Part shown: positions 16,801-23,922 of the stretch, piece by piece
Layout of the letters: each line of letters starts with the position of its first letter
How positions within the stretch are numbered: the first letter of the stretch is position 1
Assembly: GCA_002410325.1 (NCBI GenBank)
Contig: DHRK01000063.1
Coordinates: forward strand, 1 to 24,792
From: Syntrophomonas sp. UBA5314
GTDB taxonomy: Bacteria > Bacillota > Syntrophomonadia > Syntrophomonadales > Syntrophomonadaceae
Length of the DNA stretch: 24,792 nucleotides
Direction: 5' to 3'
The notes under the pieces: generated by a model
Seen by the model: only the letters and a program-made list of their open reading frames with translations
Told to the model about the DNA's origin: nothing
Databases searched by the model: none
Translations under genes and position numbers: made by a program

Positions 16801-17378
16801 GAAACGGTATGATTGTGGTTGGCGAAGGAGCCAACCACAATGGGCTCTGGCTTAACGGAGTTCGCTCCGACGCGGAGCAACTGGTTAAAAACCTGGAACA
16901 GGGAACACTCAGGGGCGTGTTTATTCTGGGCGAAGACCCGGTGGGAGCGGGGGGTATTCCGGCGTCAGTTCTTGAACAGGCTGAACTATCGGTGGTGCTG
17001 ACTCCCTACCTGACTTCCACCGCCCGGGCGGCCGATATTGTCCTACCCGGTTCAACCGGTTTTGAATCCAACGGGGATATGATTCTGGCTGACTGGACGA
17101 GAAAGCGCTTGAACGCTTCCCAAAATCCCCCCGGCGGGCTGAACAACCGCCAGGTCCTGGAGAGGCTGGCCGGTCTCCTGGAGGTGCATCTTACGGAATC
17201 TTCCGCCAAGAGAGTCCGGCGAGAGCCGGGAGTAAGATATCAAGAAGGCTTTGCCCGGGCCGATGGGCGGGCCTGTTTCATAATCCCGGAGGAAGCTCCG
17301 CTTTTTGTCGATTTAGTCGAAGCTGACTTTAGTTTAAGGGGCTTTAACGCTAAATTGGTTAAAGAGGGGCTTAAGTAA
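13881..17378 (+). CDS. NuoG-like multidomain Fe-S protein with inserted GltD-like FAD/NAD(P) domain and molybdopterin-family C-terminus
   Basis: A 1165-residue protein. Residues 1-80 are a [2Fe-2S] domain (C34, C45, C48, C62). A GltD/NfnB-type module follows (about 90-500), with Cys at 98/102/106 and 145/149/153, an FAD site GAGPAG (198-203) and an NAD(P) site GGGNTA (328-333). Then come a Cys group at 562-573, a 2x[4Fe-4S] ferredoxin (C612/615/618/622 and C655/658/661/665), a molybdopterin-oxidoreductase 4Fe-4S motif (C691/694/698/721) and a short molybdopterin-type domain to the end. Near residues 799-815, where formate dehydrogenases carry Sec or Cys, there is none. It is probably an electron-transfer scaffold joining the NADH site of the NuoF-like subunit to a second, possibly NADPH-linked, flavin site. 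Confidence 0.88.
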   Translation: MIKINIDGGEFAAHPGQTILEVAREHGIEIPTLCYDDRLKIYGGCGLCVVESQAGGRLLRACATQVSPGMIIFTDSPRVRAARKMTLEFLLSDHIGDCQGPCTRACPAHTDVQGYVGLIANGQYREAVRLLKERLPIPASIGRVCPHPCETACRRQLVEEPIAIANLKYFVADADLLGADPYIPEIEPATGKKAAVVGAGPAGLTAAFYLARDGHQVEVFDAMPRGGGMLRYGIPEYRLPKDIVDREIDLIARMGVKFTFNTRIGSDVSLDYLTREYDAVFLGIGAWQSSAMRCKGEDLPGVIGGIDFLRQVAMNGEAEIGDRVAVVGGGNTAMDAARTAVRLGAGEVMVLYRRTRAEMPAEDIEILEAEEEGVIFKYLVAPLEVTAENGWAAAIRLQVMELGEPDASGRRSPVPVEGAEETIPVDTIISAIGQAVKPEGLEGVALSRWGSLAVDEATMATSIAGVFAGGDGVTGPGIAIEAVAQGRKAALAMNLYLRGLDLAVTEPYLVEQTDLSPEDFTAVSQQARTPMPHLKPVQRRDNFKEVNLGLAELEAQNEARRCLECGCQDYFECQLIDYANQYRVQPARLAGDKRREKVSDDHPFIRRNSEKCILCGLCIRICSEVMGVTALGLVGRGFESSVQPEFTQPLKDSGCISCGQCVSVCPTGALLENDPIIKNLPMELSETNSVCSFCGVGCEQRVQTRGSMLVRVLPGKGELLCRKGRFAFEFASKERVSAPLLRKDGVLSESSWEEALKAAAQKARSIRSRYSGDSLAMFISPEYSSQEARAAVQTAREGLGTGHIASFTPDAGRALEAVFGESGSTSRFEELKATDLIVMVGSFKESPIAAVKIREAAVDGAALVILSPEPTLADAEAVLKLKNYVSTSFLREVLAATIEPGLEREALAEKACGLEELLDWLQGVEAGADAARLARIYAAKRNAIIIIDGSSVSPAAVQLLADLVLLGGKVASPRNGMIVVGEGANHNGLWLNGVRSDAEQLVKNLEQGTLRGVFILGEDPVGAGGIPASVLEQAELSVVLTPYLTSTARAADIVLPGSTGFESNGDMILADWTRKRLNASQNPPGGLNNRQVLERLAGLLEVHLTESSAKRVRREPGVRYQEGFARADGRACFIIPEEAPLFVDLVEADFSLRGFNAKLVKEGLK

Positions 17379-17411
17379 GCGCCGGGTTAGATGAATAAAA
17401 TGGCAATGTAA

Positions 17412-17445
17412 GGGGCGGTCTGCCTTAAATAGACCGCCCCGCTTC
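17412..17445 (+). terminator. Terminator after the NuoEFG-like operon
   Basis: A perfect 10-bp stem, GGGGCGGTCT (17412-17421) with AGACCGCCCC (17431-17440), a 9-nt loop, and a short pyrimidine/T-rich tail. It lies 34 nt after the stop codon of the NuoG-like gene. Confidence 0.75.
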
Positions 17446-17548
17446 TCATTGTGCCGGGGGGATTCCAAGGTGCTGATTTAATTGGCATGACATCCGGAAT
17501 ATTAAGGGATTCATTGAGCCATGCTAAACAAAAAAGGGAGGTTGTAAA

Positions 17549-17749
17549 ATGGCCCAATTTTCAACCCGCGAACTGCTGTATTTGGAGGATATGAGCAAGA
17601 TGTTCGAATCGATTGAAAAGAACATCCGCCACGCCCGCACCGAGGTTACCGACCAGCAGATACTCAGCATGTTGAACACTATGAGCCAGGAGCACCGGCA
17701 AATTATTCAGAGCGCCGGTTCCCTGATCAGTTCTGGAAGAATGCAGTAA
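17549..17749 (+). CDS. Small CotF-like spore coat protein (first of a pair)
   Basis: A 66-residue, all-helical protein (TRELLYLEDMSKMFESIEK...) resembling the front half of CotF-type coat proteins, with a ferritin-like helical hairpin character. A strong AAAGGGAGG precedes the ATG. The next gene starts 12 nt later and resembles the second half, so the two probably act together on the forespore coat. No sporulation-sigma promoter was identified with confidence in the preceding 100 nt. Confidence 0.7.
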   Translation: MAQFSTRELLYLEDMSKMFESIEKNIRHARTEVTDQQILSMLNTMSQEHRQIIQSAGSLISSGRMQ

Positions 17750-17761
17750 GGAGGTGTTTTA

Positions 17762-18028
17762 GTGAATAAAGACATGGAATGGATGGGCAACTTGCTTTAT
17801 CAACATAAGCTCGCGGCCAGTATGGCAACCAGCGCCGTATTAGAGAGCGGACATCCGGAGGTAAGATCACATTTCACCAATCTGCTGAACACCACCCTTC
17901 ATCACCAGCAGCAGATATTTGATCTTATGAACCGCAAAGGCTGGTACCAAATGGAGATGGCTTCTCCAGACCAATACAACAGGGTGCAGCAAAGTCTTTC
18001 CAGCATCCAGCAGCAGATGCAGCAATAG
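17762..18028 (+). CDS. CotF-like spore coat protein (second of a pair)
   Basis: An 88-residue helical protein (DMEWMGNLLYQHKLAASMATSA...) with a Gln-rich tail (QQSLSSIQQQMQQ), typical of short CotF/coat F proteins of Clostridia. The GTG start at 17762 is preceded by AAGGAGG right after the upstream stop codon. It is an operon partner of the 66-residue protein and is followed by a hairpin terminator at 18040. A role in the spore coat is inferred from the family. Confidence 0.78.
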   Translation: MNKDMEWMGNLLYQHKLAASMATSAVLESGHPEVRSHFTNLLNTTLHHQQQIFDLMNRKGWYQMEMASPDQYNRVQQSLSSIQQQMQQ

Positions 18029-18039
18029 CTACAAGGTCA

Positions 18040-18070
18040 AAATTGGGGTCGGGTAATCCGGCCCCAATTT
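18040..18070. terminator. Bidirectional hairpin terminator between coat genes and the sensor kinase
   Basis: AAATTGGGG (18040-18048) pairs perfectly with CCCCAATTT (18062-18070) around a 13-nt loop. It can serve the coat gene pair on the plus strand and the convergent kinase gene (stop at 18172) on the minus strand. Confidence 0.65.
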
Positions 18071-18171
18071 ATTCCGGGCAATATCACTCAACAGGTTTAA
18101 CAAGGTACAGAAATAGGGGAGGCTGGCTCGGAAACCTTTTCCGTATGTTTTGCTCAAAAGGCAAAAAATAA

Positions 18172-19608
18172 TTATAGGCTGTGTTTAGTGCCGGTAATTT
18201 CAGCAAGTGTGGAAGGTTGGTTGGACGGAGAATCGTTTACAATCAGGAGCGGCTCTTCTAGACCGGGGTCTTCCCCGATGGGCAAGGACAAGGCAACGGT
18301 AACCGTGTCTTTTTCGGAGTTTATACTCAGTCGTCCATTGTACTTATTGACCAGATCGGTAACGATATAGAGGCCCAGACCGCTGTGCCCTTCTTTTTTT
18401 GTGGTGAATCCCATGTTTGTTATTCTCCTCAAGGTTTCTCTATCAATTTGTCCATAATTGCTTACTTCAAAACAGTAAAAGGGGCCGGTACGTTTAACTC
18501 GCAATTGAACCCAACGCTTCTCCTCCGGCAGTTTAGCTACTGCCTCAAAGGCATTGTTTATAAGGTTGCCGACCATTCGGTTCAACTGGTAGGGAGGAAG
18601 GGTCAGCGAGTCTACCGGAGTTTGGATATCAAGAGAAAAATTAATATCCCACTCTTTGGCCAGACCGATCTTGATATAGAAGAGCGCTGAAAGAGGTATA
18701 TTCCCCAAACCGTGAAAACTTCTGATAAGCGGGGTGTCTCCGATAAGGGATTCAACATATCGGGTGGCCTCATCGGCATAACCGAGCTGTAGAAAACCAT
18801 ATATAGTCTGATAGTGGTTTATCAGGTCGTGGTGCTGTGCCCTGATGGCCGTGTGCAGCTCGTCCAGGGTCTCCCCGTAAGATTTTTGAAACATATACTC
18901 GCTTTCCCGGCGATTGAGATCGAGCAATTGTTTAATAAGAAAAGACACTATCAAAATGGCTGCCATCACAGTAATATTGCTGATCCAGTCCAGTATTTTT
19001 ACAGGCACGCTTATAATGGAAGGATCAATAAAATAACCGAAATCAGAAAGGTTATACATCATTTCAAACACAATGAAAATCAATATGCATACATACAGGC
19101 CCAGAATCAAGTTTTCTTTTGCCTTAGAAGCATATAATTCGGCATCGGAAGGAACGATGCACTTGAGCATATGGAAATCGAAGCGGAAACATAAATAGAT
19201 AAACAGCAAACCTATTATAAATTGGGGAAAAAACAGAAAAAGGGATTGAATTGGGGTGGCGGTATGAAGGTTTATTTGTCCTGCTGAGGTGATTATAGGA
19301 ATCAAAGCTCCATCCAGTAAAAACTGCAAAGTGATTCCCATCATAATGCCAATGGCAGCCCGGAAAAAACCTACGTACCAGGCAACCATGGCGGTGGCCG
19401 AAGTCATTACCAGAATTAAAGCCGGACCAACCCCAAAGGGAAATGTAAGGGTTGCTACGTACATTTTGCATGCGGCAAATATGAGTACTACACTGAGAAG
19501 ACGCTTGAAAGATGGAGGAACTCCGATCATTATCATACCGAAAAGTACGATAATACATCCATCAGCCAGGTTGTGTATCATTTGTATAAACCAGGGCAGA
19601 TAATGCAC
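18172..19608 (-). CDS. Orphan sensor histidine kinase, AgrC/SpoOB-type
   Basis: A 478-residue membrane kinase. Residues 1-225 contain about six to seven hydrophobic segments with no large extracellular loop. A Spo0B-type helical dimerisation region with the likely phospho-acceptor H260 (RAQHHDLINHYQTI) follows, then an HATPase domain with N348/N351/N352 (NLINNAFEA) and a G box GHSGLGLYIV (407-416). Such kinases sense peptides, lipids or small molecules and are usually beside a response regulator; none is nearby. Start GTG 19608 has AGGAGGAG 6 nt upstream. It diverges from the tungsten aldehyde oxidoreductase operon and may control it, but this is only positional evidence. Confidence 0.87.
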   Translation of the reverse strand: MHYLPWFIQMIHNLADGCIIVLFGMIMIGVPPSFKRLLSVVLIFAACKMYVATLTFPFGVGPALILVMTSATAMVAWYVGFFRAAIGIMMGITLQFLLDGALIPIITSAGQINLHTATPIQSLFLFFPQFIIGLLFIYLCFRFDFHMLKCIVPSDAELYASKAKENLILGLYVCILIFIVFEMMYNLSDFGYFIDPSIISVPVKILDWISNITVMAAILIVSFLIKQLLDLNRRESEYMFQKSYGETLDELHTAIRAQHHDLINHYQTIYGFLQLGYADEATRYVESLIGDTPLIRSFHGLGNIPLSALFYIKIGLAKEWDINFSLDIQTPVDSLTLPPYQLNRMVGNLINNAFEAVAKLPEEKRWVQLRVKRTGPFYCFEVSNYGQIDRETLRRITNMGFTTKKEGHSGLGLYIVTDLVNKYNGRLSINSEKDTVTVALSLPIGEDPGLEEPLLIVNDSPSNQPSTLAEITGTKHSL

Positions 19609-19658
19609 GGAACTCCTCCTTTCGCAGCCTCGATAGGCAAATGAGCTGTCAATAACAA

Positions 19659-19687
19659 ATTATATTAAAAATGCTTCAATATGAAAA
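19659..19687 (-). promoter_or_regulatory. Probable promoter of the sensor kinase gene
   Basis: On the minus strand: TTTTCA (19687-19682), a 17-nt spacer, and TATAAT (19664-19659), about 50 nt before the GTG start. The -10 is a consensus match; the -35 matches 4 of 6. Confidence 0.5.
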
Positions 19688-19701
19688 TACACCATACATT
19701 T

Positions 19702-19775
19702 CTAGTACTCTGTCAATTCTGTGTATTACCCGTCGAGGGAAATATAATATAGAATTAGGGTTAACAGAGCACTAG
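19702..19775 (+). mobile_element. 74-bp palindromic end-only derivative of the dispersed element
   Basis: It begins CTAGTACTCTGTCAATTCT and ends AGAATTAGGGTTAACAGAGC-ACTAG, so the two ends are inverted copies over about 25 nt. The left 45 nt also match the start of the copy at 24606, including the CGTCGAGG block, while the structured core is absent. It looks like an internal deletion of the long element. It lies upstream of both the kinase promoter and the aldehyde oxidoreductase operon. Confidence 0.75.
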
Positions 19776-20212
19776 CGTTATTCAGTGAAAGGATGCCAGA
19801 TATGGAACTATCAGTTGCTTTTTAGAACTTCCTACCGATTAATATGCTATTGACGCTCTGTTCCTATCACTGAAAGCTTGTATTTTTGAAGATTGCAGAG
19901 GCTACAATCCCCATTATATCCATTATATATAGAATAACATTTTTTGTCGCAAAAAAGGGATGCAAGTAGAAATATGAAAAATAAGTCAGCCTAATTTGGC
20001 CTAGGATGCTACGCTAAAAAGAGCTATAATTAGTTTGTATACCAATAGTACGAATAGGGAGCTGTTGCTGCCTTTTCTACAAATAAATCTTATTGCCTTG
20101 GTGAGATTAGTGTTTAAGGATTGGTAACCAGTATAGCTTTAAAATTTCATCCCGGTTTTTGGGGGAAGCCGGGGAGGATTTATCCAGTGAATTATGGGAG
20201 GGGTGGTTAAGA
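19776..20212 (+). other. AT-rich gap upstream of the aldehyde oxidoreductase operon
   Basis: No gene is seen here. TATAAT at 20025-20030 is a possible -10 but lacks a good -35. A TTG-initiated extension of the downstream frame back to 20159 is possible but would include its own ribosome site. CCCGG (20151-20155) and CCGGG (20169-20173) could form a small hairpin in the leader. No known riboswitch was recognised. Confidence 0.35.
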
Positions 20213-22117
20213 TTGTTGGGATACGCAGGTAAAATTTTGGTAGTGGATTTGTCGACCGGGAGTATTACAAACCGGCCCATTCAAAAGGAGCTGGCGCTTA
20301 AATATATCGGGGGAATTGGCTTCAATGCACGGCTTCTCTATGATGAGATACCGATGGGAGCGGATCCGCTGGGACCGGATAACGCCCTGATTTTCAGTGT
20401 GGGAGCTCTAGTGGGAACGCCTTTCCCGACTGCTTCCCGAACCGAGGCTTCGGCAAAATCCCCGGCCACCAATGGTTTTGGAACTTCTAATTCAGGAGCT
20501 TTCTTTGGCCCCCAATTGAAGGCGGCCGGGTATGACTCATTGCTCATTAAAGGGCAGAGTGACAAACCGGTGTATATTTTGATTGAGAATGATAAAGTCC
20601 AGATTTTAGACGCCGCGTTCATGTGGGGGAAAGACTCCTGGGATAGCATTGAGCTTTTAAAAAGCAAGCATCATGGGATTGAAATAGCTTTAATCGGACA
20701 GGCCGGAGAAAACCAGGTTCGTTTTGCCAGTATAGAAAATGGGTATTATGATGGATTCGGACGTACCGGGCTGGGCGCGGTAATGGGTTCCAAAAAGCTT
20801 AAAGCGATCGCGGTAAGGGGTACCAAACCGGTGGTTCCGGCCGATGCTCGGGCTTTGCTGGATTTAACCGCCCGGGGCCAGCAAATGATAAAGTCAGCCT
20901 CTTCATATATCCCTTTCACAGAATACGGAACTATGAACGCCACCATTCCCTATGGCAACTACAACGCTTTGTCTACCCACAACTATACCCGGGGTACCCT
21001 GCCGGATTGGAAACAGAGAGCGGGCAAACAGATAGTTGATGAATTCAGCAACCGGCATATAGCCTGCCAGTCGTGTATAATCGCCTGCGGCCATATTGCC
21101 GAAGTCAAAGAGGGCCCCTATGCCGGAACCATGGTAAAAGCTTTGGAAATAACCCCTACCGTATCATATTCGTCCAATGCCGGATTATTTAAGGAAGCCA
21201 CTATCAAGTCGTACGAATTGTGCCAGCGCTACGGGATAGACCTGGCCAGCTCAGGAAGCGTGCTCGCTTTTGCCATGGAACTTTATCAGAAAGGCCTGAT
21301 CACCAGGGAAGAAGTTGGCTATGATTTGGAATTCGGCGATGATGATGCCGCGTTTCGCCTTCTGGATGATATTGTTATGCGCCGGGGCATTGGAGATATC
21401 CTTGCTGAAGGGGTTAAGCGGGCAGCGGAGAACTGGCCGGGAAGCGAAGCCTACGCCATGCATGTCAAGGGATTGGAGCTGCCGATGATAGACCCCCGGG
21501 GGCGCTGGTCGACCTGGACTCTGGGTATGTTGACCAATATTCGAGGCGGAGATCACCTGCGCTGCCGCAACCCGGTGGAAAACCTGCGGTTTAATGAAAA
21601 CAACTGGGCATATCAAAGGGAGCGCTTCGGCTTCAAAAAAGCTATGTATGACAAACTGGATATGCCCGAGGGGTTGAAGGCGCAGACTATCGATCTGGAA
21701 AGCGATACGGTTGATATAGCTATGATGTCCAAATGGGCGGAGGACTTGATAAATCTGTTTAACTCCACCGGAGTATGCATCAGGCCGCCGGTCATGGAGG
21801 CTATTGGCCCCAGCATTTTGGCTGAAGTGTATAAGGCTCTCATCGGATGGGACATGGAGCCGGACCAGATGATGCAATCCGCGGAAAGGGTTTGGAACCT
21901 TATCAGGCTGTTCAACCTGCGTGAAGGGGAAAAGCCTGGCGATTCTAAATTTCCCCGCCGTTTTTACCAGGAGGCTCAGTCGGGCAAGGTGCTTGATGAA
22001 GCCAAGGTCGATGAATTAATGCAAAATTACTATCAGGCCAGAGGCTGGAACCGTGAAACTGGACGTCCCCTGAAAGAAACGCTTGAAGATCTGGGGCTTT
22101 CCGATCCTTTAGCTTGA
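20213..22117 (+). CDS. Tungsten-containing aldehyde oxidoreductase large subunit (AorB-like)
   Basis: A 634-residue AOR-family enzyme that interconverts aldehydes and carboxylic acids at a tungsto-bispterin site. The N-terminus GYAGKILVVDLSTGSI is typical. The [4Fe-4S] ligands are C285, C288 and C292 (CQSCIIACGH) and C522 (STGVCIRPP), almost the same spacing as the Pyrococcus enzyme. Start: TTG at 20213 (or 20216) follows GGGAGGGG at 20196-20203. With the three downstream genes it resembles the AorABC complex of Aromatoleum, in which electrons pass through a ferredoxin-like subunit to a FAD/NAD subunit. The benzoyl-CoA reductase subunit BamB is a relative, but no other bam genes are present. 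Soluble and cytoplasmic. Confidence 0.9.
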   Translation: MLGYAGKILVVDLSTGSITNRPIQKELALKYIGGIGFNARLLYDEIPMGADPLGPDNALIFSVGALVGTPFPTASRTEASAKSPATNGFGTSNSGAFFGPQLKAAGYDSLLIKGQSDKPVYILIENDKVQILDAAFMWGKDSWDSIELLKSKHHGIEIALIGQAGENQVRFASIENGYYDGFGRTGLGAVMGSKKLKAIAVRGTKPVVPADARALLDLTARGQQMIKSASSYIPFTEYGTMNATIPYGNYNALSTHNYTRGTLPDWKQRAGKQIVDEFSNRHIACQSCIIACGHIAEVKEGPYAGTMVKALEITPTVSYSSNAGLFKEATIKSYELCQRYGIDLASSGSVLAFAMELYQKGLITREEVGYDLEFGDDDAAFRLLDDIVMRRGIGDILAEGVKRAAENWPGSEAYAMHVKGLELPMIDPRGRWSTWTLGMLTNIRGGDHLRCRNPVENLRFNENNWAYQRERFGFKKAMYDKLDMPEGLKAQTIDLESDTVDIAMMSKWAEDLINLFNSTGVCIRPPVMEAIGPSILAEVYKALIGWDMEPDQMMQSAERVWNLIRLFNLREGEKPGDSKFPRRFYQEAQSGKVLDEAKVDELMQNYYQARGWNRETGRPLKETLEDLGLSDPLA

Positions 22118-22136
22118 TTAGTTGAGGTCTTATAAT

Positions 22137-22655
22137 ATGGCAGGAGATAAAAGGTTTTTATACATTGACTCTGAGCGCTGTCAGGGCTGCGGCATATGCC
22201 AGCTGGTGTGCGCGGCGGTGAGGCGCCGGCAGTGGAATCCGGCCCTGGGATTGATCAGGGCGCTTGACGACCATGAGCTAAAGCGCCACCGGGGAATAAG
22301 CTGCCTGCACTGCAATGAGCCGGCCTGTGTTCTGGCCTGCCTCATGAACGTAATCTATCGTGATGAAGAGCAAGAACTGGTTTTGCGCAGGCTGGAGGGA
22401 TGCATCGGCTGCCGGGCCTGTGAAGCGGCCTGCCCCTTTGGTGCGGCGGTCTATGATTATATCAATGAAAAAGAAGCGGCCTGCGACCTCTGCCAGGGAG
22501 AGCCGCAGTGCGTGGCCTACTGTCCCCACCAGGCTTTGAGCTTTAGAAGCCGGGAAGAGGAACTGGACCGCAAGCGCCGGCAGAGGGCTGATTTATGGTT
22601 GGACCCCGCTGCGCCCGGGCATGAAAACGAGCCAGGGGGTGAAGCAGCGGAATGA
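22137..22655 (+). CDS. HycB/AorA-like polyferredoxin subunit (four [4Fe-4S])
   Basis: A 172-residue electron-transfer protein with four cysteine groups: CQGCGICQLVC (from C15), CLHCNEPACVLAC, CIGCRACEAACP and CDLCQGEPQCVAYCP. This is the 16-Cys pattern of HycB/DmsB-type subunits. It should carry electrons between the tungsten subunit and the FAD subunit encoded next. Start ATG 22137 has GAGG at 22124-22127; an upstream in-frame TTG overlaps that site. The C-terminal 35 residues are charged and Pro/Gly-rich, an extension beyond the ferredoxin fold. The stop overlaps the next start (ATGA). Confidence 0.88.
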   Translation: MAGDKRFLYIDSERCQGCGICQLVCAAVRRRQWNPALGLIRALDDHELKRHRGISCLHCNEPACVLACLMNVIYRDEEQELVLRRLEGCIGCRACEAACPFGAAVYDYINEKEAACDLCQGEPQCVAYCPHQALSFRSREEELDRKRRQRADLWLDPAAPGHENEPGGEAAE

Positions 22656-23899
22656 AAGTAATAATTATAGGCAATGGGGCGGCCGGCAACCAGGCCGCTG
22701 AAACCCTGCGCCAGCTCAGTCCGGATGTACAAATAAGCATTTATGCAGGGGATGCTGAGCCTTTTTATTCCGCCTGCGCCCTGCCTGACTTCCTGGCCGG
22801 TTGGATACCGCGGCGCCAGCTGTTTCTGAAAACCCCTGAACAATATGCCCGGCAGGGAATTGAACTGAATAGTTCGGAATGGGTAAATAAAATCGACATA
22901 GATGCTAGGAAAATATGCACAACTCGAAACACCATAAAGTATGATCACCTGATCCTGGCCACCGGCAGCCGGCCCCTGGTGCCTCCGGTCCCGGGGAGCA
23001 ATCTCCCGGGCAATTTCGTGGTAAAACGTCCCCGGGACATTGATCGGCTGCTTGAAAAGCGGCCCCGCCGGGCGGTGGTGGTGGGTTCAGGAAATATCGG
23101 GGTTGAAGTAGCCGAGGCGCTGGAGTTAAAGGGCTGTGAAGCAACTATCATTGAAATGCAGCAGCGCATCCTACCCAGGCTGTTTGACCCGTATCCGGCG
23201 GGTTTAATTCAGAAACTGCTTGAAGCCCACCGAATAAAGGTTATAACTGGAGAGCAGGTTCTTGAGGTTACCGGAAAAGAGGAGGTTCAGGGAGTTGTAA
23301 CCGGCTCTGGTCCTATATCCTGTGAAACGGTTATCTGGGCGGCAGGAGCCAAACCCAACATCGATCTGGCCCTTGCTGCAGGACTTCGGATCGGTGATCG
23401 GGGCGCCATAAAGGTCGACTCGCACATGTGCTCCAGCCACCCGGATATATATGCCTGTGGAGATTGTGTCGAGGTGATAGACCTGCTGTCCGGTAAACCA
23501 ACCCAGTCTATGCTCTGGTCCAGCGCCAAGACCCAGGCCCAGGTGGCCGCCCGGAATATAATGGGCCAAACGGTTGATTATCCGGGAGCTTTCAATTTGA
23601 TGGTTGAAGAATTATACGGGGTGCCCTGCCTGGCTGCGGGTATAAGGGGAGAAGAGCTGCCGGATGGGAATTCTGTCATTGAATTAAATGAGAAGGGGGC
23701 CTACAGCAGAATAATTCTGCAAGATGGCAGGATTGCCGGTTTGCAAACGGTTGGGACCCTGGATGCCTGTGGAGCTATCATCGCTTTGATGAAGAAACAT
23801 ACCGGGGTTGATGAGATAAAGAGGAGTATAGCAGCTCCTTATATGAGGGAAAAGATGCCCTGGCTGCTTGAAGTTGAACGACGTTTATCCGCACAATGA
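22652..23899 (+). CDS. FAD-dependent pyridine nucleotide oxidoreductase (AorC-like)
   Basis: A 415-residue class I pyridine nucleotide-disulphide reductase-type flavoprotein of the NirB/rubredoxin reductase/AorC group. The FAD site is at the start (VIIIGNGAAGNQAAE), the NAD(P) site is VVVGSGNIGVEVAE near residue 145, and the second FAD motif is YACGDCVEV. There is no redox-active CxxxxC pair in the first domain (the SACALPD segment replaces it), in keeping with an electron-transfer role. Its 4-nt overlap with the ferredoxin gene means coupled translation. It makes the aldehyde oxidoreductase NAD(P)-linked; the direction and any ferredoxin bifurcation are not decided by sequence. Confidence 0.88.
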   Translation: MKVIIIGNGAAGNQAAETLRQLSPDVQISIYAGDAEPFYSACALPDFLAGWIPRRQLFLKTPEQYARQGIELNSSEWVNKIDIDARKICTTRNTIKYDHLILATGSRPLVPPVPGSNLPGNFVVKRPRDIDRLLEKRPRRAVVVGSGNIGVEVAEALELKGCEATIIEMQQRILPRLFDPYPAGLIQKLLEAHRIKVITGEQVLEVTGKEEVQGVVTGSGPISCETVIWAAGAKPNIDLALAAGLRIGDRGAIKVDSHMCSSHPDIYACGDCVEVIDLLSGKPTQSMLWSSAKTQAQVAARNIMGQTVDYPGAFNLMVEELYGVPCLAAGIRGEELPDGNSVIELNEKGAYSRIILQDGRIAGLQTVGTLDACGAIIALMKKHTGVDEIKRSIAAPYMREKMPWLLEVERRLSAQ

Positions 23900-23922
23900 A
23901 AACCGGATAGGGGGAAATAATT

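Noticed and set aside
15940..17378. Active formate dehydrogenase
   Set aside because: The molybdopterin-type domain is short and has no Sec or Cys where the catalytic residue should be; a TGA Sec codon is not seen within the frame.
19781..19880. TTCAGTGA and TCACTGA words upstream of the aldehyde oxidoreductase, resembling half of the dyad at 7800
   Set aside because: They are single half-sites, and the same 8-mer also occurs inside the glycosyltransferase gene, so chance is sufficient.
19776..20212. Riboswitch or strong promoter before the aldehyde oxidoreductase
   Set aside because: I found no known riboswitch core and no -35/-10 pair of good quality.
20213..22117. Benzoyl-CoA reductase subunit BamB
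   Set aside because: The AOR family includes BamB, but the operon lacks other bam genes and its partner set fits AorABC better.
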